Shown: positions 44,127-54,503, numbered from the stretch's first letter. The stretch: DNA of 64,000 bases from Marinobacter caseinilyticus (GCF_011074955.1 NZ_WUQJ01000004.1:124001-188000); one strand, 5' to 3'. The notes: a model not told the origin generated them from the sequence alone. A program made the numbers and translations.

Positions 44127-45398
44127 TCAGGAACGGATACTAGGTTGGCCAATCACCACCCCCGTAAACGTCTGATTGATGTGCATGCCCTCGAATTGTT
44201 CACCGTAGGTGTTAAATCCAATCACCCGGTGGTGCTGGAGAAATTGCGAGGTTTCATCGAACACACCGGTCAATTCGGCCTCCAGACGCCGCAAAAAACA
44301 ATCACAGCCAATGGTCAGCAGCGGCGGGCCTACGTGGTTTTCAGCGTCCTCCAATTGTTGGCGCAGATTGTCCAGCAGCGGCCCCGGCTGCATCGCGGTC
44401 ATCACGATGCCGGTTTCCACCGCACAATAAAAAGTCAGGCTTTTGTCCGCATTGACACGCTGGACGGAGCGAACAAAATAGTGCTCGCCAATTTTAACGG
44501 CCATCGGGCGGAGCGCGAAGGTTTTGCGGTCCAAATCGGCGAACGCCACACCCGCCGCTCGGGCATAGGCCTCGGCCGCGGGTTCGGCATTCAGCTCGTA
44601 TACGGTGCGGCTGTCGCTGTCGGCGGCGGTCACCACCAGTTTTTCGTTCCGCTCTTCCATGTGATGGGTCGAGAAAACGCGAAAATCTAGCGAGGTATTC
44701 ACCAGCAACACGGTGGCGGCGCTGGTGTGAAAGGTGCCATTAAAGAAGACGTGGGTATTGGCCAGGCGTTCGTCATCCCCCGCCGAACCGCCGAAATGCG
44801 GGATTGTTCCCAGGGCGGCGTTGAGCGTGGTGAGCACCAACTCTTCACGGCTGGACAGACCGTCCAGCAAGGTGATGGCAAAGGTGTTGTTTTTGATCGG
44901 CGCCACCCGGGCTTGCCGGCAAGTGGTGAGCAACCCGTCAATCAGCTCCTGGGCATCCTGCAGACCAAAACTCTCAAGTTCACTGATCAGGCCGCACTCA
45001 ATGGCGAAATACCGTCGGTCAAAACCGATCGCCGTGATGCTGCCGCGATCGTACCCTTGGGGCGTGATCTCCCCTGCCGATGTGCAGCCACAAATACGGA
45101 TACCCGCAAAGACATGTTCCAGGGCGATACCCAGCCGGCCCAGATCGTATTCAGCGGAACAGAAAAACAGCACACAACCGAGGTTGTCGTGATTCAATTG
45201 GCGGGCCAGAGTGGTGGCTGCCAACATCGGGTCGCGGACATTGGAACTGGCCACCCGTACGGCTGACTGTGTGGTTGCAGGGTTCATTACCACGGATTCC
45301 GGCTTTGGCAGAGGTACTATTGATTGTACGTCTTCCCGCTGCCGGGCCAATGCGACTTCAGTGCTTTTGATTGGCGCGCCAAAACTGTCGTAAGCCAT
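44127..45398 (-). CDS. nosP: FIST-domain sensor protein (NosP-like)
   Basis: The product is 423 aa from ATG 45398; a TTG at 45455 is unlikely. It has FIST_N (SNVRDPMLAATTLARQLNHDNLGCVLFFCSAEYDLGRL...ICGCTSAGEITPQGYDRGSI) and FIST_C (AYARAAGVAFADLDRKTFALRPMAVKIGEHYFVRSV). In P. aeruginosa the FIST protein NosP binds haem and NO and controls the adjacent kinase NahK. The gene order and tight spacing with the kinase are the same, so an NO-sensing function is likely but inferred. A porin gene lies upstream. Confidence 0.85.
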   Translation of the reverse strand: MAYDSFGAPIKSTEVALARQREDVQSIVPLPKPESVVMNPATTQSAVRVASSNVRDPMLAATTLARQLNHDNLGCVLFFCSAEYDLGRLGIALEHVFAGIRICGCTSAGEITPQGYDRGSITAIGFDRRYFAIECGLISELESFGLQDAQELIDGLLTTCRQARVAPIKNNTFAITLLDGLSSREELVLTTLNAALGTIPHFGGSAGDDERLANTHVFFNGTFHTSAATVLLVNTSLDFRVFSTHHMEERNEKLVVTAADSDSRTVYELNAEPAAEAYARAAGVAFADLDRKTFALRPMAVKIGEHYFVRSVQRVNADKSLTFYCAVETGIVMTAMQPGPLLDNLRQQLEDAENHVGPPLLTIGCDCFLRRLEAELTGVFDETSQFLQHHRVIGFNTYGEQFEGMHINQTFTGVVIGQPSIRS

Positions 45399-45551
45399 TG
45401 ATTTAAAGGCTCCATATTGATACCCCAAAGATCCATGATAAACATCATGGCTCAAAGCAGTACTTTAGTCTTGGCTCATATAAACGTGGTCGGTGCCTGA
45501 TGATCGTTGGCACTGCAAGCCATCCTGCCCACAGTGCCGATTTCTCTAAAC

Positions 45552-46664
45552 TCAGAAGGTTACAACAGCACCCAATGCGATGGTATCGGCATCCGTTGTG
45601 GTCGCACCGGCGGTATTGGTGGTTTCGAACATGTTGTACTCAGCCACCAACTTGAAATTGCTATTCACGTCATGGAACAGAGCAACCGAAGTGCTCTCGG
45701 ATTCAAAATCACCCGTGTCCAGCGCGTCGGTTTCGCCGTAGGACAGCACAAAACGGTTCGCGCCAAGGGTATAGGAGCCCTGGACCAGGAAGCCGTCGGA
45801 CTTTTCTTCAGCCGCAGCCGCGTTGACAATCAGGACCGGGTTGTTGCCATCCGACGTGTAACCGGACGCCGCCAGCGACAGACCTGCCATTGACGCTTTC
45901 AGACCATAACCCACCGCAGTCGAATCGACGGAGGCGGTAGTACTTTCAGACTTTTGTGAGCGCCCATTAACCCACCCGGTCAGAGCCACGCCGCCCAAGT
46001 CAGCGCTGTAAGTCACTTCAGCTTCAAACCGCGGCGCTGATTGCTCAGACCCGGCTCCGGGTGTGGTGTTTGCCGGCTCGAAAATACCAGCGGCCACTTT
46101 CAAACCGCTCATGTCAGGCGAGCGATAAGTAATCTGGGCAGAAGGCGTGGGGTATTCATAGCCGGCGCGAATATTGCCGAAAGACACGCCACCGGGCAGG
46201 CCCGGCGAGCCGAAGCCCATTAGGATTTCATCCAGGAAAATGTTGGACCGGGAATACAGTCCGAAGTCTTTACCAATCAACACCTGGCCAAAGTTGCCAT
46301 CAACGGTGGCATAGAACTGACGTACGTCGATCTGGGTATCAGTGGCGGATCCTGGGGCCTCTCCCAGTGCGTCATTGATGGTCGTCCAGAACGAAGAACG
46401 GCCACCCATAGTCAGATCGCCCACCTGCTTGCTGAAATTGAAGCCAATGGTGTTGGGCAGAAAACCCATTTTGACGTCAGAGTTGGTGACATCATTTAGT
46501 TTGTCGTCACGATTGACGTAAAAAGCGTTGAAGTAACCGTCGACTGAAAAGGTGGTGCCTTCGTCGTTATAGAGTTCGACCGCCGCTTGGGTACTGGCGC
46601 TCATACCCGTCATAGCGGCCAGCGCTACGGCCAGTCCAGACAGCTTGAATTTTTTGTTGTTCAT
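45552..46664 (-). CDS. Outer-membrane porin
   Basis: The 370-aa protein starts at ATG 46664 behind GGGGGAA and has a signal peptide (FKLSGLAVALAAMTGMSASTQA). The mature part is built of beta strands rich in Gly/Tyr/Phe, with a typical Gram-negative general porin pattern (VDGYFNAFYVNRDDKL, FYATVDGNFGQVLIGKDFGLYSR, VKLVAEYNMFE-like) and the C-terminal ...LGAVVTF. It should form a trimeric pore. The location at the edge of the alcohol locus suggests, but does not prove, a role in solute entry. A 7-bp hairpin without T-run follows at 45509-45538. Confidence 0.9.
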   Translation of the reverse strand: MNNKKFKLSGLAVALAAMTGMSASTQAAVELYNDEGTTFSVDGYFNAFYVNRDDKLNDVTNSDVKMGFLPNTIGFNFSKQVGDLTMGGRSSFWTTINDALGEAPGSATDTQIDVRQFYATVDGNFGQVLIGKDFGLYSRSNIFLDEILMGFGSPGLPGGVSFGNIRAGYEYPTPSAQITYRSPDMSGLKVAAGIFEPANTTPGAGSEQSAPRFEAEVTYSADLGGVALTGWVNGRSQKSESTTASVDSTAVGYGLKASMAGLSLAASGYTSDGNNPVLIVNAAAAEEKSDGFLVQGSYTLGANRFVLSYGETDALDTGDFESESTSVALFHDVNSNFKLVAEYNMFETTNTAGATTTDADTIALGAVVTF

Positions 46665-46918
46665 AATTCCCCCGGAATTTAGTTGTGTTCTCGATCATCA
46701 GGTTGAGCGCTCAGATTCCATGGAATCTGAAATCCTGGCTAAACCAGACCTACACAGCAGGCCCAACAAATATGATCGGACAAGCACGATGACGGCGGAA
46801 TGCGCCAAGGGGGGCGGTTCTGTGCTCATTTAGGAGGCTATGAAACCGACACTTAGGGAGTAAGACTCACCGCCTCACCATCGAGAATCAGCCATTTAGA
46901 CTGGCCGCCAGGCTCCGG

Positions 46919-48304
46919 TTAGCCGGCAGTGAACTGATTGAGCGCCTGCAGGCAGGCAGCCAGGAAGGTGGCAGGGTCTGGCATGACGGCTTCGTCGGCT
47001 ACAACTCCGAACTGCACGTGGCCGGCGTAACTGACGATGCTGATGCCGAGCCCGATATCACCGGCCTGTGGCACCCAGCACATCTGCTCCAGTATGCGGC
47101 AGCCGGCAAGGTAGCGTGGCTCTGCCGTGCCCGGCACGTTGGACACCACGGCGCTGGCTTTCTTGCACAGTGTGTCGGTGAGTGAGTCTCGCCAACCACA
47201 CGGGAGCAAGCTGGCGCCGCTGGTCAGGCCCCAGGCAATACCCGGCTGCCAGCTTTGTTTGAGCTTTCGTGTTTCATGTTTGACCCGGTAAAGTCGCTCC
47301 AGCGGACTGTCGCCGTCCACCGGCAAGGGCACAAACACCGTACCGAAATAATTACCCAACGTGCCCGGGGCGGGCTCGATGCCTTCGGGCAGCCGGCCGC
47401 GAATATCGACTGGTACCGCCGCGTGCAGGATCGACTCCGCCAATTCCATGCCGGTCGAGACCAAGTGCTGCCTGACCGCGCCGGCAACACAGGCCAGCAA
47501 CACATCGTTAATAGTGCAGCCGGTTTCCTTGGCGGTGCTTCGAAAGGCCGCCAGGGCAAGGGGCCGGGACCATCGGCAAACGCGGCGCCCCAGCAGAGGC
47601 ACTTTCAAGGGTGAAGGCGTATCGTCGGGTTCGATCAGGAATTGGCTGAGTTCGTTAACCAGTTTCAACCCTGTCATCGCCGCCCGTTCGATAGGGTTCG
47701 ATAGGGGCGCTTTTGACAAGTCCTCGACTGCCCCACTGCAGGCGTCGGCATCCTTGGCCTGCAAGGACCGGAACCAGGCCTGTGCGGCCTGTGCCCAGCG
47801 CCGCATATCACCATTTTCCCGGGCGCCATAAAGGATCGGGTGTTGCTGTGGCGACGGCGTGCAGATCCGGTCAAACACCCCCATCAGCGACAGGCCGTCG
47901 CCGTAACAATGGTGAATTCGAAGCAGCAGCGCCGCGCCACCTTCCGCTTCCGGTAGCAGCCAGAACTTCCAGCGCGGCCGGTATTCCGGCAAGGGTTGGT
48001 TCAGGCGGGCTGATACCCAGGCCTGCAACTGTGCCTCATCCATTGGTTCGGTGACGGTTTCAACATGGTGGTGCAAAGCAAAGGTAGGATCAGGCTCCCA
48101 GCGCCAGCCAGGTGCCCGCCAGACAGGCATTAACCGAAAGCGCTCCCAGGCCAGCCAATAGGTGGCCAGAAACTCCGCCAGGCGGTCCGCTGTCAGGGAC
48201 TCGACCCGCATCAGCACCGTAATGGTCATCGGATTGTTGGGCCGCTCCAGTGACAACCAGGCCGAATCCACAGGCAACAGTAAACTCGATTCCTCGTGAC
48301 TCAA
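46919..48304 (-). CDS. Wax-ester synthase/diacylglycerol acyltransferase homologue
   Basis: The 461-aa protein starts at TTG 48304; the conserved segment LLPVDSAWLSLERPNNPM shows that the start must lie at or upstream of it. The active-site HHxxxDG is present as HHCYGDG at 131-137, with NDVLLACVAGAVRQ and SNVPG further on. WS/DGAT enzymes join acyl-CoA to fatty alcohols or diacylglycerol to make wax esters or triacylglycerol, and are common in hydrocarbon-using marine bacteria. The next gene, divergent, encodes an alpha/beta hydrolase. Activity of this paralogue is unproven. Confidence 0.9.
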   Translation of the reverse strand: MSHEESSLLLPVDSAWLSLERPNNPMTITVLMRVESLTADRLAEFLATYWLAWERFRLMPVWRAPGWRWEPDPTFALHHHVETVTEPMDEAQLQAWVSARLNQPLPEYRPRWKFWLLPEAEGGAALLLRIHHCYGDGLSLMGVFDRICTPSPQQHPILYGARENGDMRRWAQAAQAWFRSLQAKDADACSGAVEDLSKAPLSNPIERAAMTGLKLVNELSQFLIEPDDTPSPLKVPLLGRRVCRWSRPLALAAFRSTAKETGCTINDVLLACVAGAVRQHLVSTGMELAESILHAAVPVDIRGRLPEGIEPAPGTLGNYFGTVFVPLPVDGDSPLERLYRVKHETRKLKQSWQPGIAWGLTSGASLLPCGWRDSLTDTLCKKASAVVSNVPGTAEPRYLAGCRILEQMCWVPQAGDIGLGISIVSYAGHVQFGVVADEAVMPDPATFLAACLQALNQFTAG

Positions 48305-48618
48305 GGCCTAACTACCCCAACCTAGGTGATGACGTATAAGAACGGAAAAGCAACCACGCATTGTGCCAGACATGCACGGAAGGCTCCACACGATCGGCGT
48401 TACAAAAAATTACACAGATGCAATCCTCCCCCCTTATACTGATCTAACAAGCTGTATTCGCGATCATTCTTAAAAAATAGAGTTTTAAAACTGGCTGCAA
48501 TGAGGCAAAGACCGTGCCCCCGGCGCCAATACAATCGCCAGCTTGAACAGATACAAAGGCAGGCACTGCACCAACAAATAAACGACAAAGCAGACACAGT
48601 GCCAATGGGAGAGCAGTC
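48305..48618. other. Divergent intergenic region
   Basis: It lies between the WS/DGAT gene and the alpha/beta hydrolase gene and holds both promoters. A weak plus-strand element TTACAC-N19-TATACT is seen at 48410-48440; spacing is longer than ideal. No RNA gene or coding frame is evident. Confidence 0.4.
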
Positions 48619-49542
48619 ATGAAAGCGAGCCATGTCCGCAAGCTGATAAAGCCAATCGACAGCGCCTATTCGGAAATGTTTTCCGGGCGCGTATACCGCG
48701 TCGGGCGCGGGGCTGTCTCTGTGCGCAACCACAGCGGCGAGGCCCGGCAGACGGTTATTGGTGTCCATGGCTTTCTTGAAAACCACTGCTACTTTACCCA
48801 GGCCTATGAGTCCCCAACCACACAGCTCATCCTGCTGACCTGTAGCAATTACCATATCCCGGTCAACGGTGTCACACCCGAAACGCCAGAGTGGGAAGTG
48901 GCTATCAAACACGTGGAGGCGACCATTGAGTATGACGCCTGCATTCTTAATCAGGCCCTGCAAAATCTGCCGACCACTGAAAACATTCGTATTCACGGCC
49001 ATTCCCGTGGTGGCGCCGTGATTCTGGAAGCGGTATCCCAACACCCCGAGCTATTTGAAAATGTTGAAATTGTGCTGGAGGCGCCAGTATTGCCTCAGGC
49101 CAAACTGCATGCCCTGGTGACCACATTACTGGAGCCCGTCAGTCACGGTATGTGGCCTTGGCTCATTCGACTGATTAACAGCGCCCCGTCTTCCGCTTAT
49201 GGCCAGACCTTCTTCGGCAAGATGAACCCGCGCAAGAAGCAGTTGCTCAGCAAAATGTTCTCGGCAACCCAGGATCACCTCACCATTGTCCGCAACATTG
49301 AGAACCTGATGGCCTGGATGTCGCAGACCGAAACCAGTGTCTTTGACCATGTTCGCCACGGCACCTTCCTGATACCCCAGGTGGACCGGATTCTTGACCG
49401 TACGGCGATGCTGGCCAGTGCGCGCCAGAGTCCCACCACCATGCGGATCATAGAAACCGAGGCACCCAGTCACTTCATCACCCTGGACAGTCAGGAGTGG
49501 ATACCCGGTTTTGAGACTCTGCCGGTGATTGTGCAGGGCTGA
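48619..49542 (+). CDS. Alpha/beta hydrolase
   Basis: The 307-aa protein starts at ATG 48619 behind GGGAGAG. It has an alpha/beta-hydrolase pattern: IGVHGFLENHCYF (oxyanion region), and nucleophile elbow GHSRGGAVI with Ser129. A likely catalytic His is in APSHFITLDSQEW near the C-terminus. No signal peptide is seen. Its neighbours are storage-lipid genes, so lipase, esterase or thioesterase activity is plausible, but the substrate is unknown. It ends 75 bases before the next gene on the same strand. Confidence 0.78.
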   Translation: MKASHVRKLIKPIDSAYSEMFSGRVYRVGRGAVSVRNHSGEARQTVIGVHGFLENHCYFTQAYESPTTQLILLTCSNYHIPVNGVTPETPEWEVAIKHVEATIEYDACILNQALQNLPTTENIRIHGHSRGGAVILEAVSQHPELFENVEIVLEAPVLPQAKLHALVTTLLEPVSHGMWPWLIRLINSAPSSAYGQTFFGKMNPRKKQLLSKMFSATQDHLTIVRNIENLMAWMSQTETSVFDHVRHGTFLIPQVDRILDRTAMLASARQSPTTMRIIETEAPSHFITLDSQEWIPGFETLPVIVQG

Positions 49543-49617
49543 ACCGGCGCTGACATTCCGACCCTCAGTCCGGTAAACTCGGCACTTCACACACCGAATA
49601 CCGGAGGCCGGCCTCTC

Positions 49618-50388
49618 ATGTACCGTGAGCGCCTGACAACAACGTCCGTTCATTCCGAGAGCGCGCAGCGTTTGCAACGGCACCTGCTGGCCTATCACGA
49701 TTTTCGCAACGCCAAGGCACAGCATCCGATTGCCCGATGGCTCCCGACACTGGCTCGGTGGCAAGCCGAGCGCCTGAAAGCGACCCACGAGGACCTGTTC
49801 AACCACCCAGGCTATCGGGATGGCCTGGTATTCCTGTTGACCGACCTGTACGCACCTGAAAGCATTTCCCGCCGGGACGACGATATCGATCGCATCTTCC
49901 CGAAAATGGTGAAGTGGCTACCGGATACACTGCTGGACACATTTGCAGGCCTGGTGGAGCTCAACCACAGCACCCAATACCTGGACCTATGCCTGCTTGA
50001 AACGTTGCAGGATCACGACGTAAACCCCGACACCCTCACCGACAGTCAGTACTGCGAGGCCTTTCGCGACAGTGACAGCCGGCCCCAGCGACAGCGACAA
50101 ATTGACCTGGTAGCCGACGTCGGGCGTCAGTTGAATCGCTACGTCAAAAACCGCAGTCTGGGCTGGCTGCTGGGCATGAGCCGAGGCCCCGCCGACATGG
50201 CCGGGCTGGAGGACTTGCACTCATTTTTACACCGCGGCTTTCAGGCCTTTCAGACCATGGACCGGGTGGACACGCTGATTAATGAGGTGGTTGCACGGGA
50301 GACCCGGGTGCTGGATCAGATACTGGCAGTACACCCTCAGCCATTCCGGGTGGCACCCAGCCTGGCCCGGCACGCCAATGTGGTTTGA
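49618..50388 (+). CDS. Conserved helical protein of unknown function (FFLEE-motif-like)
   Basis: The 256-aa protein starts at ATG 49618; upstream GGAGGCC is about 11 bases away. It is mostly helical, rich in Arg/Asp/Leu, without signal peptide or membrane segment. The stretch VFLLTDLYAPESISRRDDDIDRIFPKM resembles the motif of a family I recall being named FFLEE-motif protein in marine gammaproteobacteria; no function is known. It is co-oriented with the hydrolase gene. Confidence 0.7.
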   Translation: MYRERLTTTSVHSESAQRLQRHLLAYHDFRNAKAQHPIARWLPTLARWQAERLKATHEDLFNHPGYRDGLVFLLTDLYAPESISRRDDDIDRIFPKMVKWLPDTLLDTFAGLVELNHSTQYLDLCLLETLQDHDVNPDTLTDSQYCEAFRDSDSRPQRQRQIDLVADVGRQLNRYVKNRSLGWLLGMSRGPADMAGLEDLHSFLHRGFQAFQTMDRVDTLINEVVARETRVLDQILAVHPQPFRVAPSLARHANVV

Positions 50389-50441
50389 CTGAAAGCTGGC
50401 CAGTGTTCCGCCTGGTTCATTCGTTAACCTATTGCAGGACA

Positions 50442-50723
50442 CTAGTCCTGACCGGTCAAGCCATCGAGTTGACTGTGAATTTCCTTTTCAATCCGGGACT
50501 TGAAGGGACGCAACAGCATGCCGAGCTCAAGGTACACCCGAATATCGCCCGGGCTGACGGTCAGATGCCCTTTTACACCGCTGCGCTTGAACCGCATCAC
50601 GTCACCCTCCCACTGATAGTTAACGTCAAACTCACGAGATAGATCCTGGGCCAGGGACTCGGCAGCCTCCCGGGCGTGCTCGTGATCAAGGCTATGGGTA
50701 CGGCGAACATCAATGGCGGACAT
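50442..50723 (-). CDS. Polyhydroxyalkanoic acid system family protein
   Basis: The product is 93 aa from ATG 50723; longer frames up to 51110 are antisense to ubiE and not credible. The pattern (IDVRRTHSLDHEHAREAAESLAQDLSREFDVNYQWEGDVMRFKRSGVKGHLTVSPGDIRVYLELGMLLRPFKSRIEKEIHSQLD) fits the PHA-granule-region family found beside ubiE or pha genes. Its role is unknown; a granule-associated or envelope function has been suggested. It is divergent from ubiE. Confidence 0.86.
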   Translation of the reverse strand: MSAIDVRRTHSLDHEHAREAAESLAQDLSREFDVNYQWEGDVMRFKRSGVKGHLTVSPGDIRVYLELGMLLRPFKSRIEKEIHSQLDGLTGQD

Positions 50724-50879
50724 GGTGGTGACTTCCCGGTAAGCGGAGTTTCTCCTCAGTTTAAGAAACTGGCGTTGAAGCGCAAATATAAAACCAAACG
50801 GTTCCATTTGAAGTAATCTGCTTGTAGCCAGCCCTGTGACCGTTAGAATACAGGGTTCAGACTCGGACAGGACCCTGAA

Positions 50880-51671
50880 ATGACTCAAGAACACCCCTCC
50901 ACGCCACCGAAAAGCGATCCGCCGGCCCAGGACGACACCACGCATTTTGGTTTCCGCTCCGTCGCCAAGGGCCAGAAAGCCAGTCAGGTCGCCGACGTGT
51001 TTCATTCGGTCGCAGGCAAATACGACCTGATGAACGACCTGATGTCCATGGGTGTGCACCGACTCTGGAAGCGTTTCACCATTGAGCTCAGCGGCGTCCG
51101 GCCGGGCCACCGTGTGCTCGACATTGCCGGCGGCACCGGCGATCTCACCATGAAGTTCTCCGACCTGGTCGGCCCTGCAGGCCAGGTGGTGCTGGCCGAT
51201 ATCAACGCGTCCATGCTACAAGTCGGTCGCGGCCGCCTTGTGGATCGGGGCTATGTCGGCAACATCGAATACGTTCAGGCGGATGCGGAACACCTGCCGT
51301 TTCCGGACAACCATTTCAACGCGGTCAGTATTGCTTTCGGCTTGCGCAATGTGACCGATAAAGATCAGGCCCTGCGTGATATGGCGAGGGTACTGAAACC
51401 CGGTGGCAAATTGATGGTGTTGGAGTTTTCCAAACCCACCAACCCGTTACTCAGCAAAGCCTATGATCTCTATTCGTTTAATGCCCTGCCGCTTATGGGC
51501 CAGCTGATTGCCGGCGACTCGGCCAGTTACCAGTACCTTGCCGAGTCAATTCGCATGCACCCGAATCAGGACACCCTGAAGGGCATGATGGAAGACGCCG
51601 GGCTGGTCAATTGCAAGTACCACAACATGACCGGGGGCGTGGTTGCCCTGCACGTTGGGATCAAGCCCTGA
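50880..51671 (+). CDS. ubiE: Ubiquinone/menaquinone methyltransferase UbiE
   Basis: The 263-aa SAM methyltransferase has motif [12 protein letters not shown], and family motifs [27 protein letters not shown] and [31 protein letters not shown]. UbiE C-methylates the benzoquinol ring in ubiquinone and menaquinone synthesis. It begins the conserved cluster ubiE-ubiJ-ubiB-hisI-hisE-tatABC. Its stop TGA overlaps the ubiJ start ATG (TGATG). Confidence 0.97.
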   Translation: MTQEHPSTPPKSDPPAQDDTTHFGFRSVAKGQKASQVADVFHSVAGKYDLMNDLMSMGVHRLWKRFTIELSGVRPGHRVLDIAGGTGDLTMKFSDLVGPAGQVVLADINASMLQVGRGRLVDRGYVGNIEYVQADAEHLPFPDNHFNAVSIAFGLRNVTDKDQALRDMARVLKPGGKLMVLEFSKPTNPLLSKAYDLYSFNALPLMGQLIAGDSASYQYLAESIRMHPNQDTLKGMMEDAGLVNCKYHNMTGGVVALHVGIKP

Positions 51672-52321
51672 TGTTTCCCGGGCCTACCCTGCAGGCGGCG
51701 ATGACCCGAGTCATCGAAGGCGCCATCAACCGGGCACTGTTATTGGACCCGGTTGGGCGTCGCGCGCTGCTCGAAGCCCTCACTGGCACCGTCCAGTTTC
51801 ATATAACGGCGCCCCTTGCGCTTACCCTCACCCTGCAACGGCGTAACGACGCAGTGGCTGTGGGCAGTACACCGGTTACCGATGCCGCTTTGGAGTTTGC
51901 TGGCCCGCCGCTGGCGTTTGCCGCATTAGCGGCGGGCGACCACCAGGTGTTTGCGCAAGGCCGCCTGGCCGTTACCGGCGATGCGGGGCAGGCTCATCAG
52001 TTCCAGCGAGCGCTGGACCGGCTTCAGCCTGACTGGGAAAGCGCTCTGGCTCACCACATCGGCGACGTTCCGGCGCACTTCCTTGGCCAGCGGATACGAG
52101 CGGCCGTGCGCTGGAGCCGTCACGCGTCGGCAACACTGAACGCCAATATCGAAGAATATATCCACGAAGAGAGCAGCCACCTCCCCGGCCGCGCGGAACT
52201 GGAAGCCACCTTTGAGGACATAGATCGCCTGAACCTGCAAACCGAACGATTGCAGGCCAGGATTGAACAGCTGGAGCAACGTCCCAACTCTCCCGACCCA
52301 CAAACTTCGGAGTCACTGTGA
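51671..52321 (+). CDS. ubiJ: Ubiquinone biosynthesis accessory factor UbiJ
   Basis: The product is 216 aa from ATG 51671, overlapping the ubiE stop. The N-terminal part is an SCP2-like lipid-binding domain ([28 protein letters not shown]), and the C-terminal part is a coiled coil ([24 protein letters not shown]). UbiJ binds ubiquinone precursors and scaffolds the Ubi metabolon. It ends in a GTGA overlap with ubiB. Confidence 0.93.
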   Translation: MFPGPTLQAAMTRVIEGAINRALLLDPVGRRALLEALTGTVQFHITAPLALTLTLQRRNDAVAVGSTPVTDAALEFAGPPLAFAALAAGDHQVFAQGRLAVTGDAGQAHQFQRALDRLQPDWESALAHHIGDVPAHFLGQRIRAAVRWSRHASATLNANIEEYIHEESSHLPGRAELEATFEDIDRLNLQTERLQARIEQLEQRPNSPDPQTSESL

Positions 52322-53961
52322 CCCGCGTGCAACGCCTGTTTCGTATTGCCTGGGTACTCTGCAAGTACCGGCTGGATGAATTTCTGCCACTGGCAGAGCT
52401 ACCGCCCGCCCTGAGAGTCCTGTTCGTACTCGCGCCCTGGCACCTGTTTCCAAAACCAAAGCTCGACCGGGGCGACAGGCTCCGCCTGGCACTAGAAGAA
52501 CTGGGGCCTATTTTTGTCAAGTTTGGCCAGATCCTCTCCACCCGCCGCGACCTGCTGCCCGATGACATGGCCCTCTCGCTGCAACAATTGCAGGATCGCG
52601 TGCCCCCGTTTCCGGGCGCTCAGGCCCAGGCCATCATCGAGCGCTCGCTGGCCGCTCCCGTGGGCGAGCTGTTTGCCGAGTTTGACCAGGCTCCGATGGC
52701 ATCAGCCTCTGTGGCCCAGGTCCACGCCGCCACAATGCCCGATGGGCGCCGGGTGGTGGTAAAGGTTATCCGCCCCAGCATTGAGCGCACCATCCGCCAG
52801 GACATTGCCCTGATGTATCTCATGGCGCGTGGTCTGGAGCGCTACTGGTCCGAGGGCCGCCGACTCCGGCCGATAGAAGTGGTACAGGACTACGAGGCCA
52901 CCATCTACGACGAGCTGGACCTGCAGCGCGAAGCCGCCAACGCCAGCCAGCTGCGCCGAAATTTTGATCAGTCGTCACTGATCTACATCCCCTCCATCGA
53001 CTGGCAACACACGCGCAAATCCGTGTTGGTCATGGAACGCATCCAGGGCATACCGGTCGCCGATGTTGACGCCCTCAATGCAGCAGGCGTCAACATGAAA
53101 GTGCTGGCGGAGAAAGGTGTGGAGATTTTTTTCACACAAGTTTTCCGGGACAGTTTTTTCCATGCCGACATGCATCCGGGCAACATCTTCGTGGACGCCA
53201 CCAACCCTCAGGACCCTCGATACATTGCCATCGATTTCGGTATCGTCGGGACGCTGGCGCCGGATGACCAGAGCTACCTTGCGCGAAATCTGCTGGCGTT
53301 TTTCCGCCGCGATTATCGCCAGGTCGCCGAACTGCACATTCAATCCGGCTGGGTACCGCCCCACACCCGGGTAAACGAGTTTGAAGCCGCCATTCGCACG
53401 GTCAGCGAGCCCATTTTCGAGCGCCCGTTGAAAGATATTTCCTTTGGCCAATTCCTGTTGCGCTTGTTTCAAACCGCTCGCCGCTTCGAAATGGAAGTCC
53501 AGCCGCAGCTGGTGCTGTTGCAAAAGACTTTGCTTAATGTGGAAGGGCTCGGCCGCCAGCTGTATCCAGAGCTGGACCTGTGGAGCACCGCGCAACCGTT
53601 TTTGGAAACCTGGATGCGCAAGCGCATTGGACCGGCCGGGCTGTTACAATCATTGCAGTCGCATTTGCCGGCCTGGCTGGAACAGTCCCCGGAAATGCCG
53701 CAGCTGGTCCACGATGCACTGTTGCAGATACGCAACACCCAGTCTGGCGGGGCCCAACAAGCCGCGCACCTGGAACAGCTGAGGCAGCAGCAGGCTCTCA
53801 CTGACAAGCGCTGGCGCCGCACGGGGTTGGCAGCTGTTCTGGTCACCGCGGCAATTTTAACCAGCCGGGAGGACGTGCTGGTATTGGCGCAGGACGTCCC
53901 GACCCACGGCTGGATTTTGCTGGGCGCGGCCGCCTTGCTGGTGTTTAAACGCACACGTTGA
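52318..53961 (+). CDS. ubiB: Ubiquinone biosynthesis kinase-like protein UbiB
   Basis: The 547-aa protein starts at GTG 52318 overlapping the ubiJ stop by 4 bases. It is an ABC1/ADCK atypical kinase: [16 protein letters not shown] (KxGQ), the Ala-rich loop [23 protein letters not shown], and DFGIVGTL. The C-terminus has a hydrophobic segment ([23 protein letters not shown]) for membrane attachment. UbiB helps extract or present hydrophobic ubiquinone intermediates. Confidence 0.96.
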   Translation: MTRVQRLFRIAWVLCKYRLDEFLPLAELPPALRVLFVLAPWHLFPKPKLDRGDRLRLALEELGPIFVKFGQILSTRRDLLPDDMALSLQQLQDRVPPFPGAQAQAIIERSLAAPVGELFAEFDQAPMASASVAQVHAATMPDGRRVVVKVIRPSIERTIRQDIALMYLMARGLERYWSEGRRLRPIEVVQDYEATIYDELDLQREAANASQLRRNFDQSSLIYIPSIDWQHTRKSVLVMERIQGIPVADVDALNAAGVNMKVLAEKGVEIFFTQVFRDSFFHADMHPGNIFVDATNPQDPRYIAIDFGIVGTLAPDDQSYLARNLLAFFRRDYRQVAELHIQSGWVPPHTRVNEFEAAIRTVSEPIFERPLKDISFGQFLLRLFQTARRFEMEVQPQLVLLQKTLLNVEGLGRQLYPELDLWSTAQPFLETWMRKRIGPAGLLQSLQSHLPAWLEQSPEMPQLVHDALLQIRNTQSGGAQQAAHLEQLRQQQALTDKRWRRTGLAAVLVTAAILTSREDVLVLAQDVPTHGWILLGAAALLVFKRTR

Positions 53962-53992
53962 TTTTTTATCGATCGGTTCAGGATTCACAGAA

Positions 53993-54409
53993 ATGCAAGA
54001 TTCATCACCTACAGTTGGGACCCTGGCTTGGCTGGACAGTGTACGCTGGACTGCTGACGGCCTCGTCCCGGCCATTGCCCAAGACGCCGCAACCGGCGCC
54101 ATACTGATGATGGCCTGGATGAATCGCGAGGCATTGGCGTTGACGGCGACAGAAGGTCATGCGGTTTACTGGTCCCGTTCGCGGTCTCAGCTCTGGCGTA
54201 AGGGTGAGTCCTCGGGGCACAATCAGAAAGTGCTCGAAATTCGTCTCGATTGTGACGAAGATGTGATTCTGCTGAAAGTCGAGCAGCAAGGCGGTATCGC
54301 CTGCCACACCGGTCGCAAAAGCTGTTTCTACCGCCGCCTGGAAGGCGATCAGTGGGTCAGTGTGGAGCCGGTTTTACGGGACCCGAACGACATTTACCGC
54401 AAGGACTGA
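53993..54409 (+). CDS. hisI: Phosphoribosyl-AMP cyclohydrolase
   Basis: The 138-aa protein has the HisI pattern: [35 protein letters not shown], and the metal ligands in [31 protein letters not shown]. It hydrolyses the ring of PR-AMP in step 3 of histidine synthesis. It is a stand-alone enzyme, unlike the HisIE fusion of enteric bacteria, and is followed by hisE. Confidence 0.96.
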   Translation: MQDSSPTVGTLAWLDSVRWTADGLVPAIAQDAATGAILMMAWMNREALALTATEGHAVYWSRSRSQLWRKGESSGHNQKVLEIRLDCDEDVILLKVEQQGGIACHTGRKSCFYRRLEGDQWVSVEPVLRDPNDIYRKD

Positions 54410-54503
54410 CGTCTCGCCCGGGTAACCCGTTTACCCAGTGAGGCCTTTGGCCACGCAGCAGATTAAGAGATTAACCGGACGAGACACTTGGGAGACTACC
54501 GGA

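Noticed and set aside
45509..45538. GGCACTG/CAGTGCC hairpin after the porin gene
   Set aside because: The loop is 16 bases and no T-run follows on the minus strand, so evidence for termination is poor.
50724..51110. Upstream extension of the PHA-system gene frame
   Set aside because: It is antisense to ubiE and the family N-terminus begins at ATG 50723.
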